64,000 nucleotides of DNA from JAPPLB01 sp965218555. GTDB taxonomy: Bacteria > Acidobacteriota > Terriglobia > Bryobacterales > UBA6623. The notes under the pieces were generated by a model. It ran no database searches. It was not told the DNA's origin and saw only the letters and a program-made list of their open reading frames with translations. Below are positions 17,088 through 25,021 of the stretch, in pieces (position 1 is the first letter of the stretch; the number at the start of each line of letters is the position of its first letter). The stretch lies in contig OZ244625.1 in NCBI GenBank assembly GCA_965218555.1, positions 2,604,001 through 2,668,000 of the forward strand. The letters run 5' to 3'. Both the position numbers and the translations under genes were made by a program.

Positions 17088-17855
17088 TTAGATTGTACGC
17101 GATCCCTGGGCTCCGTGTTTCCCGTCGTCGTTGGCAATCCGCCTGCGGAGCACCTCGAAGAGAGTGACGCCGGCGGCCACCGAAACGTTCAAAGACGCAA
17201 TCCGTCCAACAACCGGGATGCGGATGAGAAAGTCGCACTTCTCCGCCGTGAGCCGGTGCAGGCCTTCGCCTTCGCCGCCGAGTACGAGCGCGACGTTGCT
17301 GTCGAAGTCGGCCTCGAGATACGTTTGCGTCGCGCGCTCGTCAAGTCCATAGAGCCAGAACCCGGCGCTTTTGAGCATATCGAGGGCTTGATTGAGGTTC
17401 TTGACGACAACTACGGGCAGGTGCTCCGCCGCGCCGGCGGCGGCTTTAGAGGCGGCCTCGGTCAGACCGGCGGATCTTCGGTCGGGGATCACGACGGCGT
17501 TGGCTCCGGCGGCATGTGCCGAGCGGACGATGGCACCCAGATTCCGGGGGTCTTGCACCCCATCGAGCACGATCAGCAGACCGGGTGGGTCGAGCCGTTC
17601 GAGGACTGCCGCGAGCGAGTCCGCGCGGCCGCCCGCGGCGACGGCGACGACACCCTGATGCTTCGTTGTCCCGACCAGCCGGTCGACCTCGTCGCGAGGA
17701 GCAAAGTGAACCATCACTTTCTGACGCCGGCACTCTTCGACCACGGCGTCCCTCGCCGCGCTCTTCCCGCCGCGCGCAACCACGACCCGCCGAATCTCCC
17801 GCCCTGCGCGCAGGGCCTCGCTGACCGCGTGAACGCCGATGAGATGCGCGGGCAT
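17088..17855 (-). CDS. rlmB: 23S rRNA (guanosine-2'-O-)-methyltransferase RlmB / TrmH family
   Basis: The 255-residue protein has an N-terminal substrate-binding domain starting LIGVHAVSEALRAGREIRRV. The SPOUT methyltransferase domain shows the three motifs: VLDGVQDPRNLGAIVRSA (with the catalytic Arg), LVLGGEGEGLHRL and IPVVGRIASLNVSVAAGV. It methylates the 2'-OH of G2251 (E. coli numbering) of 23S rRNA using S-adenosylmethionine. Length and motifs are complete. It is transcribed away from aroC, and the rmlA-like gene follows closely downstream. Confidence 0.9.
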   Translation of the reverse strand: MPAHLIGVHAVSEALRAGREIRRVVVARGGKSAARDAVVEECRRQKVMVHFAPRDEVDRLVGTTKHQGVVAVAAGGRADSLAAVLERLDPPGLLIVLDGVQDPRNLGAIVRSAHAAGANAVVIPDRRSAGLTEAASKAAAGAAEHLPVVVVKNLNQALDMLKSAGFWLYGLDERATQTYLEADFDSNVALVLGGEGEGLHRLTAEKCDFLIRIPVVGRIASLNVSVAAGVTLFEVLRRRIANDDGKHGAQGSRTI

Positions 17856-17954
17856 GAGATCGATTACGGGTCGGGGAAGGGGCTGCGTTCCCTGAGGACG
17901 GCCGTTACAGCCTTGTGACTATGATAGGAAGAAGGACGCAACGTCCTGCAGCGG

Positions 17955-17974
17955 CCGCAACCCGAGGGTTGCGG
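17955..17974 (+). promoter_or_regulatory. Hairpin covering the aroC Shine-Dalgarno
   Basis: CCGCAACCCGAGGGTTGCGG is a near-perfect palindrome immediately 5' of the aroC ATG at 17976. The GAGGG inside its second half (17964-17968) sits 7 nt before that ATG and is the only plausible Shine-Dalgarno. When folded, the stem would sequester the ribosome-binding site. It could limit aroC translation or simply be a small dispersed palindrome. Confidence 0.4.
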
Positions 17975-17975
17975 C

Positions 17976-19157
17976 ATGATGTTTATGCTCAGGTTCGAAA
18001 CCGCAGGCGAGTCGCACGGCGAAACACTGGTAACCATTCTGACCGGTCTGCCTGCCGGCCTCCCCGTCTCGCTCGATTTCATCAACCGCCAACTCTGGCG
18101 ACGCCAGCAGGGCTATGGGCGCGGCGGGCGCATGAAGATCGAGTCCGACAAGGCCCATATCGTTTCCGGCGTGCGTCATTCAAGGACGATCGGTTCGCCC
18201 ATCGCCATCCTGCTCCAAAACCGCGACTGGAAAAACTGGACCGAGGCCCTGCCGGTCGAGAACTTCGACGGCAGTGACGAGAAGGCGAAACCGGTGCGGC
18301 GCCCGCGGCCGGGGCACGCCGATCTGGCCGGTGTCCTGAAATACAATTTCCCTGACGCGCGCTACGTTCTCGAGCGCGCCAGCGCCCGCGAAACCACCTC
18401 CCGCGTGGCCGTCGGCGCCCTATGCAAACTCTTTCTCCGTGAGTTCGGCATGACCATCCTCAGTCATGTCGTGGCGCTCGGCAACGCCGCGCTCGACCGC
18501 GACGCCGGTTGGGACGAGATCGAAGCGCTCGCCGCGAAAGACGAGGTTCTGCTCAACTGCGTCGATCCCGATACCGAGCAGAAGATGAAAGCCGAAGTCG
18601 ACAAGGCCTACAAGACCGGCGATACCCGCGGCGGCATCTTCGAAGTCGTGGCGCACAACGTGACGGTGGGCCTGGGCGCGCACGTAACCTGGGATTCGCG
18701 GCTCGATGGCAAGTTGGCTCAGGCCATCATGTCGATGCAGGCTCTCAAGGGCGTCGAGATCGGCCGCGGCATGGTTTCCGCGGTCTCTCCCGGCTCGAAG
18801 TCGCAGGATACGATCCACTACAACAAGGCGGAACGCGAGTTCGAGCGCGGCTCGAATCGCGCCGGCGGTCTTGAAGGCGGCATGACCAACGGCGAGGATG
18901 TCGTGGTCCGGGGTTACATCAAGCCGATTTCGACTCTCCGCCGCCCGCTGGAGTCCGTCGATCTGGAAACCCGCGAACCGTCCTTCGCCGCTTATGAGCG
19001 CTCCGACGTGGCCGTCGTGCCCGCGGCCGGAGTCATCGGTGAGGCCATGGTGGCCATCGTCCTGGCCGGCGCTTTCCTCGAAAAGTTCGGCGGAGATTCC
19101 CTGCAGGAGACACGCCGCAACTTCGAGTCCTATCAAGAGCAGGTGCGAGCCTACTGA
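17976..19157 (+). CDS. aroC: Chorismate synthase
   Basis: A 393-residue FMN-dependent enzyme that converts 5-enolpyruvylshikimate-3-phosphate to chorismate, the last step of the shikimate pathway. Signatures in order: RFETAGESHGETL with the catalytic His, the RRQQGYGRGGRMKIE loop, GSPIAI, RPRPGHADLAGVLKY, RASARETTSRVAVGA and SNRAGGLEGGMTNGEDVVVR. The ATG at 17976 has GAGGG 7 nt upstream; an alternative ATG at 17985 would start at MLRFETAG. Length is standard for the bacterial/plant long form. It is the first gene on the plus strand, divergent from rlmB. Confidence 0.95.
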   Translation: MMFMLRFETAGESHGETLVTILTGLPAGLPVSLDFINRQLWRRQQGYGRGGRMKIESDKAHIVSGVRHSRTIGSPIAILLQNRDWKNWTEALPVENFDGSDEKAKPVRRPRPGHADLAGVLKYNFPDARYVLERASARETTSRVAVGALCKLFLREFGMTILSHVVALGNAALDRDAGWDEIEALAAKDEVLLNCVDPDTEQKMKAEVDKAYKTGDTRGGIFEVVAHNVTVGLGAHVTWDSRLDGKLAQAIMSMQALKGVEIGRGMVSAVSPGSKSQDTIHYNKAEREFERGSNRAGGLEGGMTNGEDVVVRGYIKPISTLRRPLESVDLETREPSFAAYERSDVAVVPAAGVIGEAMVAIVLAGAFLEKFGGDSLQETRRNFESYQEQVRAY

Positions 19158-19458
19158 CTCGCGGAGGGGCTTCCGGAAGCGGTCCGCGGCCGCATGCCTC
19201 AGCGGAGCCGGTCTCGTGCTTGGTCCTTCGCGTGCAAGAAGGGGGTTCGACCCGCTTCACCAGGCCGTGAAAGAAATCCGGCGCCTCGGTAGCGATACCG
19301 TCTTTCTCAGGACCGATGGCAGCCACCGGCTGTTCGGCCGCTGCAAACCGCATTGCCCGCCGGGTCGCCGAGGTCACGGGTGACATGGTTCGCCGCCACG
19401 GCGGATCGCCGGTTTTCCGGAATCGCCATCGGTACCCCAATGGGCTATACTGTGCCGG
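19158..19458. other. Gene-free stretch downstream of aroC
   Basis: About 300 bp in which neither strand gives a recognisable protein and no tRNA can be folded. A GGTTCGA sequence near 19245 was checked and does not pair as a T-arm. Confidence 0.5.
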
Positions 19459-19765
19459 TTGCAGACGGTAGCCGAAACCCAGACCTTCTCCCGGCAGGCC
19501 GACAAGCTGTTCAGCGACGACGAGAGGCGAGAGTTGATCGACTTTCTGGCCAACAATCCACTGGCCGGCGATGAGATTCCGGGAACGGCCGGCGTCCGCA
19601 AGCTGCGGTTCGGCGCTTTGGGCCGTGGCAAGCGAGGCGGAGCCATGCCCATCTACGCGCTTCTCGCCTATGCAAAGTCGGCACGTCCGATCTGACCCCT
19701 GCGGAGCGGCGCGTTGTGACCGCCGTCGCGACTGCGATCAAGGCTGTCGGAAAGGAGAAGAAATG
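19459..19765 (+). pseudogene. RelE/HigB-type toxin gene, frameshifted
   Basis: The plus strand begins MQTVAETQTFSRQADKLFSD and continues through RELIDFLANNPLAGDEIPGT to KLRFGALGRGKRGGA. This is the pattern of addiction-module toxins of the RelE family whose next segment is normally 'RVIYYF...' followed by MPIYALLAYAK. Here that strand is deleted and the frame ends at a stop at 19693-19695. In another frame the normal C-terminus continues (TSDLTPAERRVVTAVATAIK), ending at TGA 19764-19766, overlapping the antitoxin ATG. A deletion plus a frame change have inactivated the toxin. Confidence 0.7.
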
Positions 19766-20112
19766 AATACGTTCGGAGAAGACCTGATCCAGTCCCTCAA
19801 CGAGGCCCTGGCCCATGCGAAGGGCGAAGGCCCTGCAATCGTTCATGCACCGGTGGCCCCGCGCGAGGTCCGAAAGCAGGCAAAGCTCACGCAGGCGCAG
19901 ATGGCGCCGCTGATGGGCATGAGCCTGTCCGGCTACCGGAAATGGGAGCAGGGAACACGCAGGGTCGCGGACCGGCAGCGACCCTCCTGCGCATCATCGA
20001 GAAGGAGCCGGAAGCGGTGAGGCGTGCGTTGTTGTCTCCTTACGGGCATCGTCTTGAATCGGGCTTAGCGGAGCGGAGGGAACGTCGCAAGGAGAGCCGC
20101 GCGGCGCCGTGA
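19763..20112 (+). pseudogene. HigA/XRE antitoxin gene, frameshifted at the C-terminus
   Basis: The ATG at 19763 overlaps the toxin remnant stop. The protein MNTFGEDLIQSLNEALAHAK... reads through a normal Cro/C1-type helix-turn-helix (LTQAQMAPLMGMSLSGYRKW, EQGTRRV) and then loses the family ending. That ending (GPAATLLRIIEKEPEAVRRA) continues in the +1 frame from about 19970. A one-base loss around 19968 explains this. The original frame stops near 20020. The DNA-binding part might still fold, but the partner toxin is dead, so this is a decaying module. Confidence 0.7.
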
Positions 20113-20240
20113 TACGTTAAGCTAGCCGTCTTCATCCGGATGTCCACTCTTGCGTTCTGATGCAATGCAAGGAATGCCGGCTGCCTGCCGACGGTGGACG
20201 AGCCCTCCGGAAAATCGAAACTCGGACTTCGAGAGTCGAA

Positions 20241-21068
20241 ATGCTCATCATTGATACGCACGCCCACATCTATTCCCCGGACGAAGCGAAGTACCCCGCG
20301 ATCGAAGATCCGCTCCGGCCGCCGGCCGGCAAGGGTTCCCTCGAAGACCTGAAGCAAGAGAGCAGCGAGAACGGCGTCAGCGCGATCTGCGCCATTCAGA
20401 CGAGCACGTTCTACCGCTTCGACAACCGCTACATTCTCGACAGCAGCAAGGCCAACCCGGACTGGGTCGCCGGCGTCTGTACGCTCAACCCGGACAACCC
20501 TCGCTCGCCGAGTCTGCTTGTACGCAACGTTCGCGAGTACGGCATCCGCGGCATGCGCAGCATTGCGGCCGCCGACAAGCGGCTCGACCATCCCGGCGTG
20601 CGCGCTCTGTGGAAGACGGCTCTCGACGAGGGAATCGTGATCAACGTCCTCACGGGCCCGCAGCTCTCGGACCAGGTGGACCGCCTGCTCGGCCAGTTTC
20701 CCGCGCTGCGCGTCGTGCTCGACCACTGTTTCAACCCCAAGGCAGGACCGGACCTGGAATCCACCGTCGAGAAAGTGTTGTACCTTTCGCGCCACGAGAA
20801 CCTGCACGCCAAGCTGACGTTCGTGCCTACCGGGAGCTCGACGGGTTTTCCCTGCGCCGACCTGCACGACACCTGCATGCGCATCGCCAAGGCCTTCGGC
20901 ACCGAGCGCTGTGTTTGGGGCAGCGACTATCCCAACGGGCTGTGGACCCCCAATGTCAGCTACGCCGAGCACCTGAAGATCTTCACCGAAGTACTCCCCT
21001 TCAGCGAACGGGAACGTGAGGCCGTGCTAGGCAGCACCGCCAAGCGCCTCTGGTTTCCGAACTTGTAG
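20241..21068 (+). CDS. Amidohydrolase family protein (TIM-barrel metal-dependent hydrolase)
   Basis: A 275-residue protein of the amidohydrolase-2 group. The start at MLIIDTHAHIYSPDE was chosen because upstream in-frame sequence looks non-coding and a GAGAG lies just upstream. Metal-site features: HAH in the first strand (IDTHAHIY), His in VVLDHCFNP, and Asp in WGSDYPNGLW. It probably hydrolyses or decarboxylates a small carboxylate or lactone with a single divalent metal; the substrate is unknown. It is cytoplasmic, with no signal. It follows a dead toxin-antitoxin module and precedes a convergent VOC gene. Confidence 0.85.
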   Translation: MLIIDTHAHIYSPDEAKYPAIEDPLRPPAGKGSLEDLKQESSENGVSAICAIQTSTFYRFDNRYILDSSKANPDWVAGVCTLNPDNPRSPSLLVRNVREYGIRGMRSIAAADKRLDHPGVRALWKTALDEGIVINVLTGPQLSDQVDRLLGQFPALRVVLDHCFNPKAGPDLESTVEKVLYLSRHENLHAKLTFVPTGSSTGFPCADLHDTCMRIAKAFGTERCVWGSDYPNGLWTPNVSYAEHLKIFTEVLPFSEREREAVLGSTAKRLWFPNL

Positions 21069-21118
21069 GCGCCGGCGCTGTCCGCAGGCAATCCGAAAAC
21101 ACGCGCTGCCTTAACACC

Positions 21119-21538
21119 CTACTCCGTGGGCAGCGTGTAGCTCACCATCCAGTTGATGCCGAACCGGTCGCTCCACAACCCGAAGTAGGCACCCCAGAAC
21201 ATCTCCTGCAGCGGCATGATGACCGAGCCACCGTTGGAGAGCTTCGCAAACAGCTCATCGCACTGTCCCCGACTCGTCGCCTCGATGGCTATGGAGAAGT
21301 TGTTGCCGATCACGAGTGGCGGGCCGAAGCTCGACTTGTCGCTCCCCATCAAGGTGCTCGAGCCGATCGGCAGCGCGACGTGCATGACCAGGTTCTTCTC
21401 AGCGTCCGATACCGGCATGTCGGGCGGGCCGTCGGCAAACGTCTGGAACGACGAGAAGTCACCGCCGAAGACAGACCTGTAGAATTCGAACGCCTCGCGG
21501 CAATTGCCATCGAACGTGAGATACGTGCTCAAAGACAT
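21119..21538 (-). CDS. VOC family protein (PhnB-like)
   Basis: A 139-residue protein with two beta-alpha-beta-beta-beta modules typical of the vicinal-oxygen-chelate fold. It starts MSLSTYLTFDGNCREAFEFY and has the PhnB/DUF1338-like ending GAYFGLWSDRFGINWMVSY. Such proteins are usually dimeric, small-molecule-binding, metal-dependent or metal-free. The function is unknown. The chosen ATG at 21538 matches family N-termini; an upstream start would add 9 residues. Confidence 0.85.
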   Translation of the reverse strand: MSLSTYLTFDGNCREAFEFYRSVFGGDFSSFQTFADGPPDMPVSDAEKNLVMHVALPIGSSTLMGSDKSSFGPPLVIGNNFSIAIEATSRGQCDELFAKLSNGGSVIMPLQEMFWGAYFGLWSDRFGINWMVSYTLPTE

Positions 21539-21955
21539 GTGTGCCCTCCTGAACCAGTGCAGCATATTCCGAACAAGGTTGTGTCCCTCACGGTGGGTGG
21601 AACCACTTGAACAGCCGCACCATCGCCGGCGATCGACGCTCTCCGCCGCGGCGGTGCGCCAGTCCCGACGGTGCTCGACGAACGATGCCTTCGAGACCCG
21701 CGGCGTCGAGGTAACGAAGTGATCGTCTCGGCGATTGCCGTGTGACGAGCCTCGTCCCGGATCTTCCTCCTCATCGCCTGCCGCGAGTTGCCCGCAGGTC
21801 GTCGAGGAACAGCGGATCGATCACGCTCAATCAGCAGGACAAGCGGCCAGAACAGGTCGATGAAGCCGGACCTGTTGTCGAGCCGCTGGACGAGCCCGTC
21901 ACCGGCCATCCGAAGCGTCCCGTTCCTCGCGACGGGGCCGCTGGCAGGCCGATGC
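21539..21955. other. Gene-poor intergenic stretch
   Basis: About 420 bp between the VOC gene and the sulfatase-fold gene. Arg-rich open frames exist on both strands, but none resembles a known family or has a ribosome-binding site. I see nothing functional here except the -10-like element at its right edge. Confidence 0.4.
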
Positions 21956-21961
21956 TATACT
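21953..21961 (+). promoter_or_regulatory. Possible extended -10 promoter element
   Basis: TGCTATACT (extended -10 form TGn-TATACT) lies 12 nt before the ATG at 21974 of the first gene in the alkaline-phosphatase-superfamily cluster. No good -35 is visible. If used, the transcript leader would be only a few nucleotides long. Confidence 0.35.
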
Positions 21962-21973
21962 GGCCCTCTCTGC

Positions 21974-22834
21974 ATGCCGCTCAAGAAGCGAAGCGCCCCC
22001 AACAACTACATCCTGATCATCTTCGACAGCTGCCGATATGACGCCTTTGTCCGCGCGCGGCCGAAGGTGATGCGGCGGCTGGGCAAGGTCGAAAAAAGGT
22101 GGTCGTACGCCTCTTGGACAGCCCCGTCGCACTACAACTTGCTGATGGGATTGTTGCCCCATCAGAGCCCCAAGAGGGTCTTCGCTTCCGAATACTACAA
22201 GAACGACTTCCTCAAATACAATGAGCGGCTCGGCGCGGAGAAAATCGAGTTCAAGTCTCTCGTCCCACAGCTCTATTTCCCGGTGTTTCTCAAGCACAAG
22301 ATGGGTTATCGCACCCATGCCATGGTGTCGCTCCCGGTTCTCAACCCGAAGACGATCCTCAACAACGGCTTTGATTCCTATCAGTTGATGGACAAGCACA
22401 ATGATATGCGGGCGATGGTGAGGCAGATGAGATTCACGGAAGACAAGCCGAGTTTCTACTTGCTGAACGTCGGCGAGACGCATTATCCCTACGCGTTGCC
22501 GGACGAGCCGCCGGAAGTCTGGCCGCGGATCAGCGGAGTCCACGGCGTCTTCAAGCACCTCGACGATCATGTCGTGGGCGGCAAGCTCGTGAAGACGAAG
22601 GACAAGTTCTTCAATCAGAAAGCGCTCGACGATCTGCGGCAACGCCAGATCGACGCCGTTCGGCACCTGGACCGCGTCGTGGAGGAGCTGTTCGACCTCG
22701 TCCCCGAGAACACCTACATCACCATCACTGCCGACCATGGCGAACTGTTCGGCGAAGACGGCTTCTTCGGCCACGGGCCCATCCAGCACGACAAGGTTTT
22801 TGAAGTTCCTTTCGTAGAGGGCAAGCTTCGATGA
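21974..22834 (+). CDS. Sulfatase-fold (alkaline phosphatase superfamily) protein, compact
   Basis: A 286-residue protein starting MPLKKRSAPNNYILIIFDSC. The first strand carries the metal ligand Asp18 in IIFDSCRYDAF. The position equivalent to the sulfatase CxPSR motif reads T49-A-P-S-H53, so Thr replaces formylglycine-forming Cys/Ser and His replaces Arg. A late ITADHGELFGEDGFFGHG supplies the Asp-His metal site. There is no signal peptide, and it is shorter than normal sulfatases (~450-550). Thr nucleophiles are usual in phosphodiesterase and phosphotransferase branches, so a phospho-substrate is more likely than a sulfate ester. The stop overlaps the next start by 4 bp (ATGA). Confidence 0.8.
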   Translation: MPLKKRSAPNNYILIIFDSCRYDAFVRARPKVMRRLGKVEKRWSYASWTAPSHYNLLMGLLPHQSPKRVFASEYYKNDFLKYNERLGAEKIEFKSLVPQLYFPVFLKHKMGYRTHAMVSLPVLNPKTILNNGFDSYQLMDKHNDMRAMVRQMRFTEDKPSFYLLNVGETHYPYALPDEPPEVWPRISGVHGVFKHLDDHVVGGKLVKTKDKFFNQKALDDLRQRQIDAVRHLDRVVEELFDLVPENTYITITADHGELFGEDGFFGHGPIQHDKVFEVPFVEGKLR

Positions 22835-24993
22835 GCCGAGCCGTCGGCAACGGCGGCCGCCGGGTTCGCGCGCTTGCGCCGGCCGGCATCGCCGCGGCCC
22901 TCGCGGCGGTTTCCTGGTTTGAACCCTCAGCAGCCCCTGCTGACCCGGCTCATCTGGCGTACGTCGGCCCCGGCGCGGGCTTCGCCTTTCTCGGTTCTTT
23001 TCTCAGCCTGATTGCGGCATTTCTCGTCGGAGCCGCTTCGTTGCTCGCTTGGCCCCTCCGTGTGCTCTGGCGCTCGCTGAGCGGCAAAAAAGGGTGGAAG
23101 CACGCCAAGGTGCGCAAGGTGATCTTCCTCGGGCTCGACGGCTACGACCCCGATCTGGCGGAGCGTTTCATGTCGGAAGGAAAGCTGCCGAACCTTGCCG
23201 GACTGCGGGACCAAGGCAGATACGACCGCCTGCGGACGACCTATCCTCCGCTGTCGCCGGTTGCCTGGTCTACCTTCGCCACCGGCGTCAACCCGGCCAA
23301 GCACAGCCTGTACGACTTCCTGAATCGCAGCATGCGGACCTACCTACCGGAACTCTCCTCGTCGCGTGTGCGGGAGACCTCTCGTTTTCTCCGGCTCGGC
23401 AAATGGCGTTTTCCGCTGGGAAAGGCGTCCGTTGACATGCGCCGCAAGAGCAAGACCTTTTGGAGCATTCTGGGTGACGAAGGGATCGACTCGTCCATTC
23501 TGCGTGTGCCGATTACGTTCCCGCCCGAGAAGTTCAACGGACGCCTGCTTTCGGCGATGTGTACGCCAGACCTGCTCGGCACACAGGGCAGCTTTCAGCA
23601 GTTCACCACCACGGGCGCGGGCGGACACTTCGACGAAGCCGGCCAGCGGCGGCCCCTTACCCGCAACGGCAAGGGTCTGGAAGGAAAAATCGAAGGACCG
23701 CCGAACCCGTTGCGCGACGGCCCGCAAGCGATGACCACGCCCTTCCGGTTGCTGCTCAACGGCAACGGCGGCAGATTACGGGTCAACGGGTCGAGCTACC
23801 GCCTCGAAACGGGGGAATACTCGCCGTGGGTCCGGTTGACCTTCCGCGCCGGCCCGGGAGTCAAGGTCGAGGGCATTGCTCGCTTCCTGCTTACGGAAAC
23901 CGAGCCCGAAGTATCGCTCTACGTTACTCCGATCAACATCGATCCGGAAAAACCGGCGTTGCCCATCTCGCACCCCAGCTACTACGCCACCTATCTCGCC
24001 AAGCTGCAGGGTGCCTACTCCACCCTGGGTCTCGCCGAAGACACCTGGGCGCTCAACGAGCGCGTCATTGATGAGAAGGCCTTCCTTGACCAGGCTTATT
24101 CGATCTGCGAAGAGCGCGAGACGATGTTCATGAACGCTCTCGACAAGACGAAGAAGGGCATTGTCGCGTGCGTATTCGATACGAGCGACCGCGTGCAGCA
24201 TATGTTCTATCGCTATCTGGAGCCCGATCATCCGGCTCACCGGCGCAACCCGCTTGGGAACCACGCGGCCCGCTATGAAGGCGTGATCGAAGATCTCTAC
24301 CATCGCATGGATACCCTCGTCGGGAAAACGCTGCAGTACGTTGACGGCGACACGGTTTTCTTTGTTCTCTCCGACCATGGTTTCAAGTCGTTCCAGCGCG
24401 GGGTGAACCTCAACACATGGCTTCTCGAAAACGGGTATCTGGCGCTGCAGGATGACGCTCGCGAGGCCGGCCCCTACCTGCGAGGCGTCGACTGGTCACG
24501 CACGCGCGCTTACACGTTCGGGCTGACCGGTATCTACCTGAACCAGAAGAACCGCGAAGCCGAAGGGACCGTTGCCCGCAACGAAGCCGCCGCCCTCAAG
24601 AAGGAAATCAGCGAGAGGCTGACCGGCCTGCGCGATGAGGAGCGCGGCGCGGTGGCGATCCGCCAAGCGTGGCCGAAGGAGTCCGTCTATCAGGGGCCGT
24701 ACATGGATGTCGCCCCCGACATCGTCATCGGCTACAACTCCGGCTACCGGAGTTCGTGGGATGCCGCCCTCGGTAAAGTCGGCTCGGAGGTGTTTCAGGA
24801 TAATCTGAAAGCCTGGAGCGGCGATCACTGCGTGGACCCGGCGCTGGTGCCCGGCGTGATCTTTTGCAATCGCAATCTCGGGCGCGACAATCCCGGCATC
24901 GAAGATCTCGCCCCCACCACGCTCGGACTGTTCGGCCTGAAGCCGCCGCCCTATATGGATGGCAAAGATCTGTTCCGCACAGCGCAACCGTAG
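22831..24993 (+). CDS. Membrane-anchored alkaline phosphatase/phosphodiesterase family protein
   Basis: A 720-residue protein with hydrophobic segments at ~15-30 and ~47-78 (YVGPGAGFAFLGSFLSLIAA), then a basic stretch and an AlkP-type domain from residue ~96. Metal ligands are Asp in FLGLDGYDPD and the DHG of VLSDHGFKSF. The nucleophile is likely Ser or Thr in PPLSPVAWSTFATG. The C-terminal block (APDIVIGYNSGYRSSWD, SGDHCVDPALVPGV) is shared with the next gene. The family (type I phosphodiesterase/nucleotide pyrophosphatase-like) hydrolyses phosphodiesters; the active site is presumably extracytoplasmic. It overlaps the preceding sulfatase-fold gene by 4 bp. A specific substrate cannot be assigned. 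Confidence 0.85.
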   Translation: MSRAVGNGGRRVRALAPAGIAAALAAVSWFEPSAAPADPAHLAYVGPGAGFAFLGSFLSLIAAFLVGAASLLAWPLRVLWRSLSGKKGWKHAKVRKVIFLGLDGYDPDLAERFMSEGKLPNLAGLRDQGRYDRLRTTYPPLSPVAWSTFATGVNPAKHSLYDFLNRSMRTYLPELSSSRVRETSRFLRLGKWRFPLGKASVDMRRKSKTFWSILGDEGIDSSILRVPITFPPEKFNGRLLSAMCTPDLLGTQGSFQQFTTTGAGGHFDEAGQRRPLTRNGKGLEGKIEGPPNPLRDGPQAMTTPFRLLLNGNGGRLRVNGSSYRLETGEYSPWVRLTFRAGPGVKVEGIARFLLTETEPEVSLYVTPINIDPEKPALPISHPSYYATYLAKLQGAYSTLGLAEDTWALNERVIDEKAFLDQAYSICEERETMFMNALDKTKKGIVACVFDTSDRVQHMFYRYLEPDHPAHRRNPLGNHAARYEGVIEDLYHRMDTLVGKTLQYVDGDTVFFVLSDHGFKSFQRGVNLNTWLLENGYLALQDDAREAGPYLRGVDWSRTRAYTFGLTGIYLNQKNREAEGTVARNEAAALKKEISERLTGLRDEERGAVAIRQAWPKESVYQGPYMDVAPDIVIGYNSGYRSSWDAALGKVGSEVFQDNLKAWSGDHCVDPALVPGVIFCNRNLGRDNPGIEDLAPTTLGLFGLKPPPYMDGKDLFRTAQP

Positions 24994-25021
24994 GCGCACG
25001 TCGCCGCACACGCTCCTTTCC

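Noticed and set aside
19236..19270. GGTTCGA sequence resembling a tRNA T-loop
   Set aside because: The flanking bases do not form a 5-bp T-stem, and no acceptor or anticodon arms pair upstream.
21566..21955. Possible acyl-CoA dehydrogenase N-terminal relic on the minus strand (DPLFLDDL-like segment)
   Set aside because: The resemblance is only a few residues and needs several frame jumps; not supportable.
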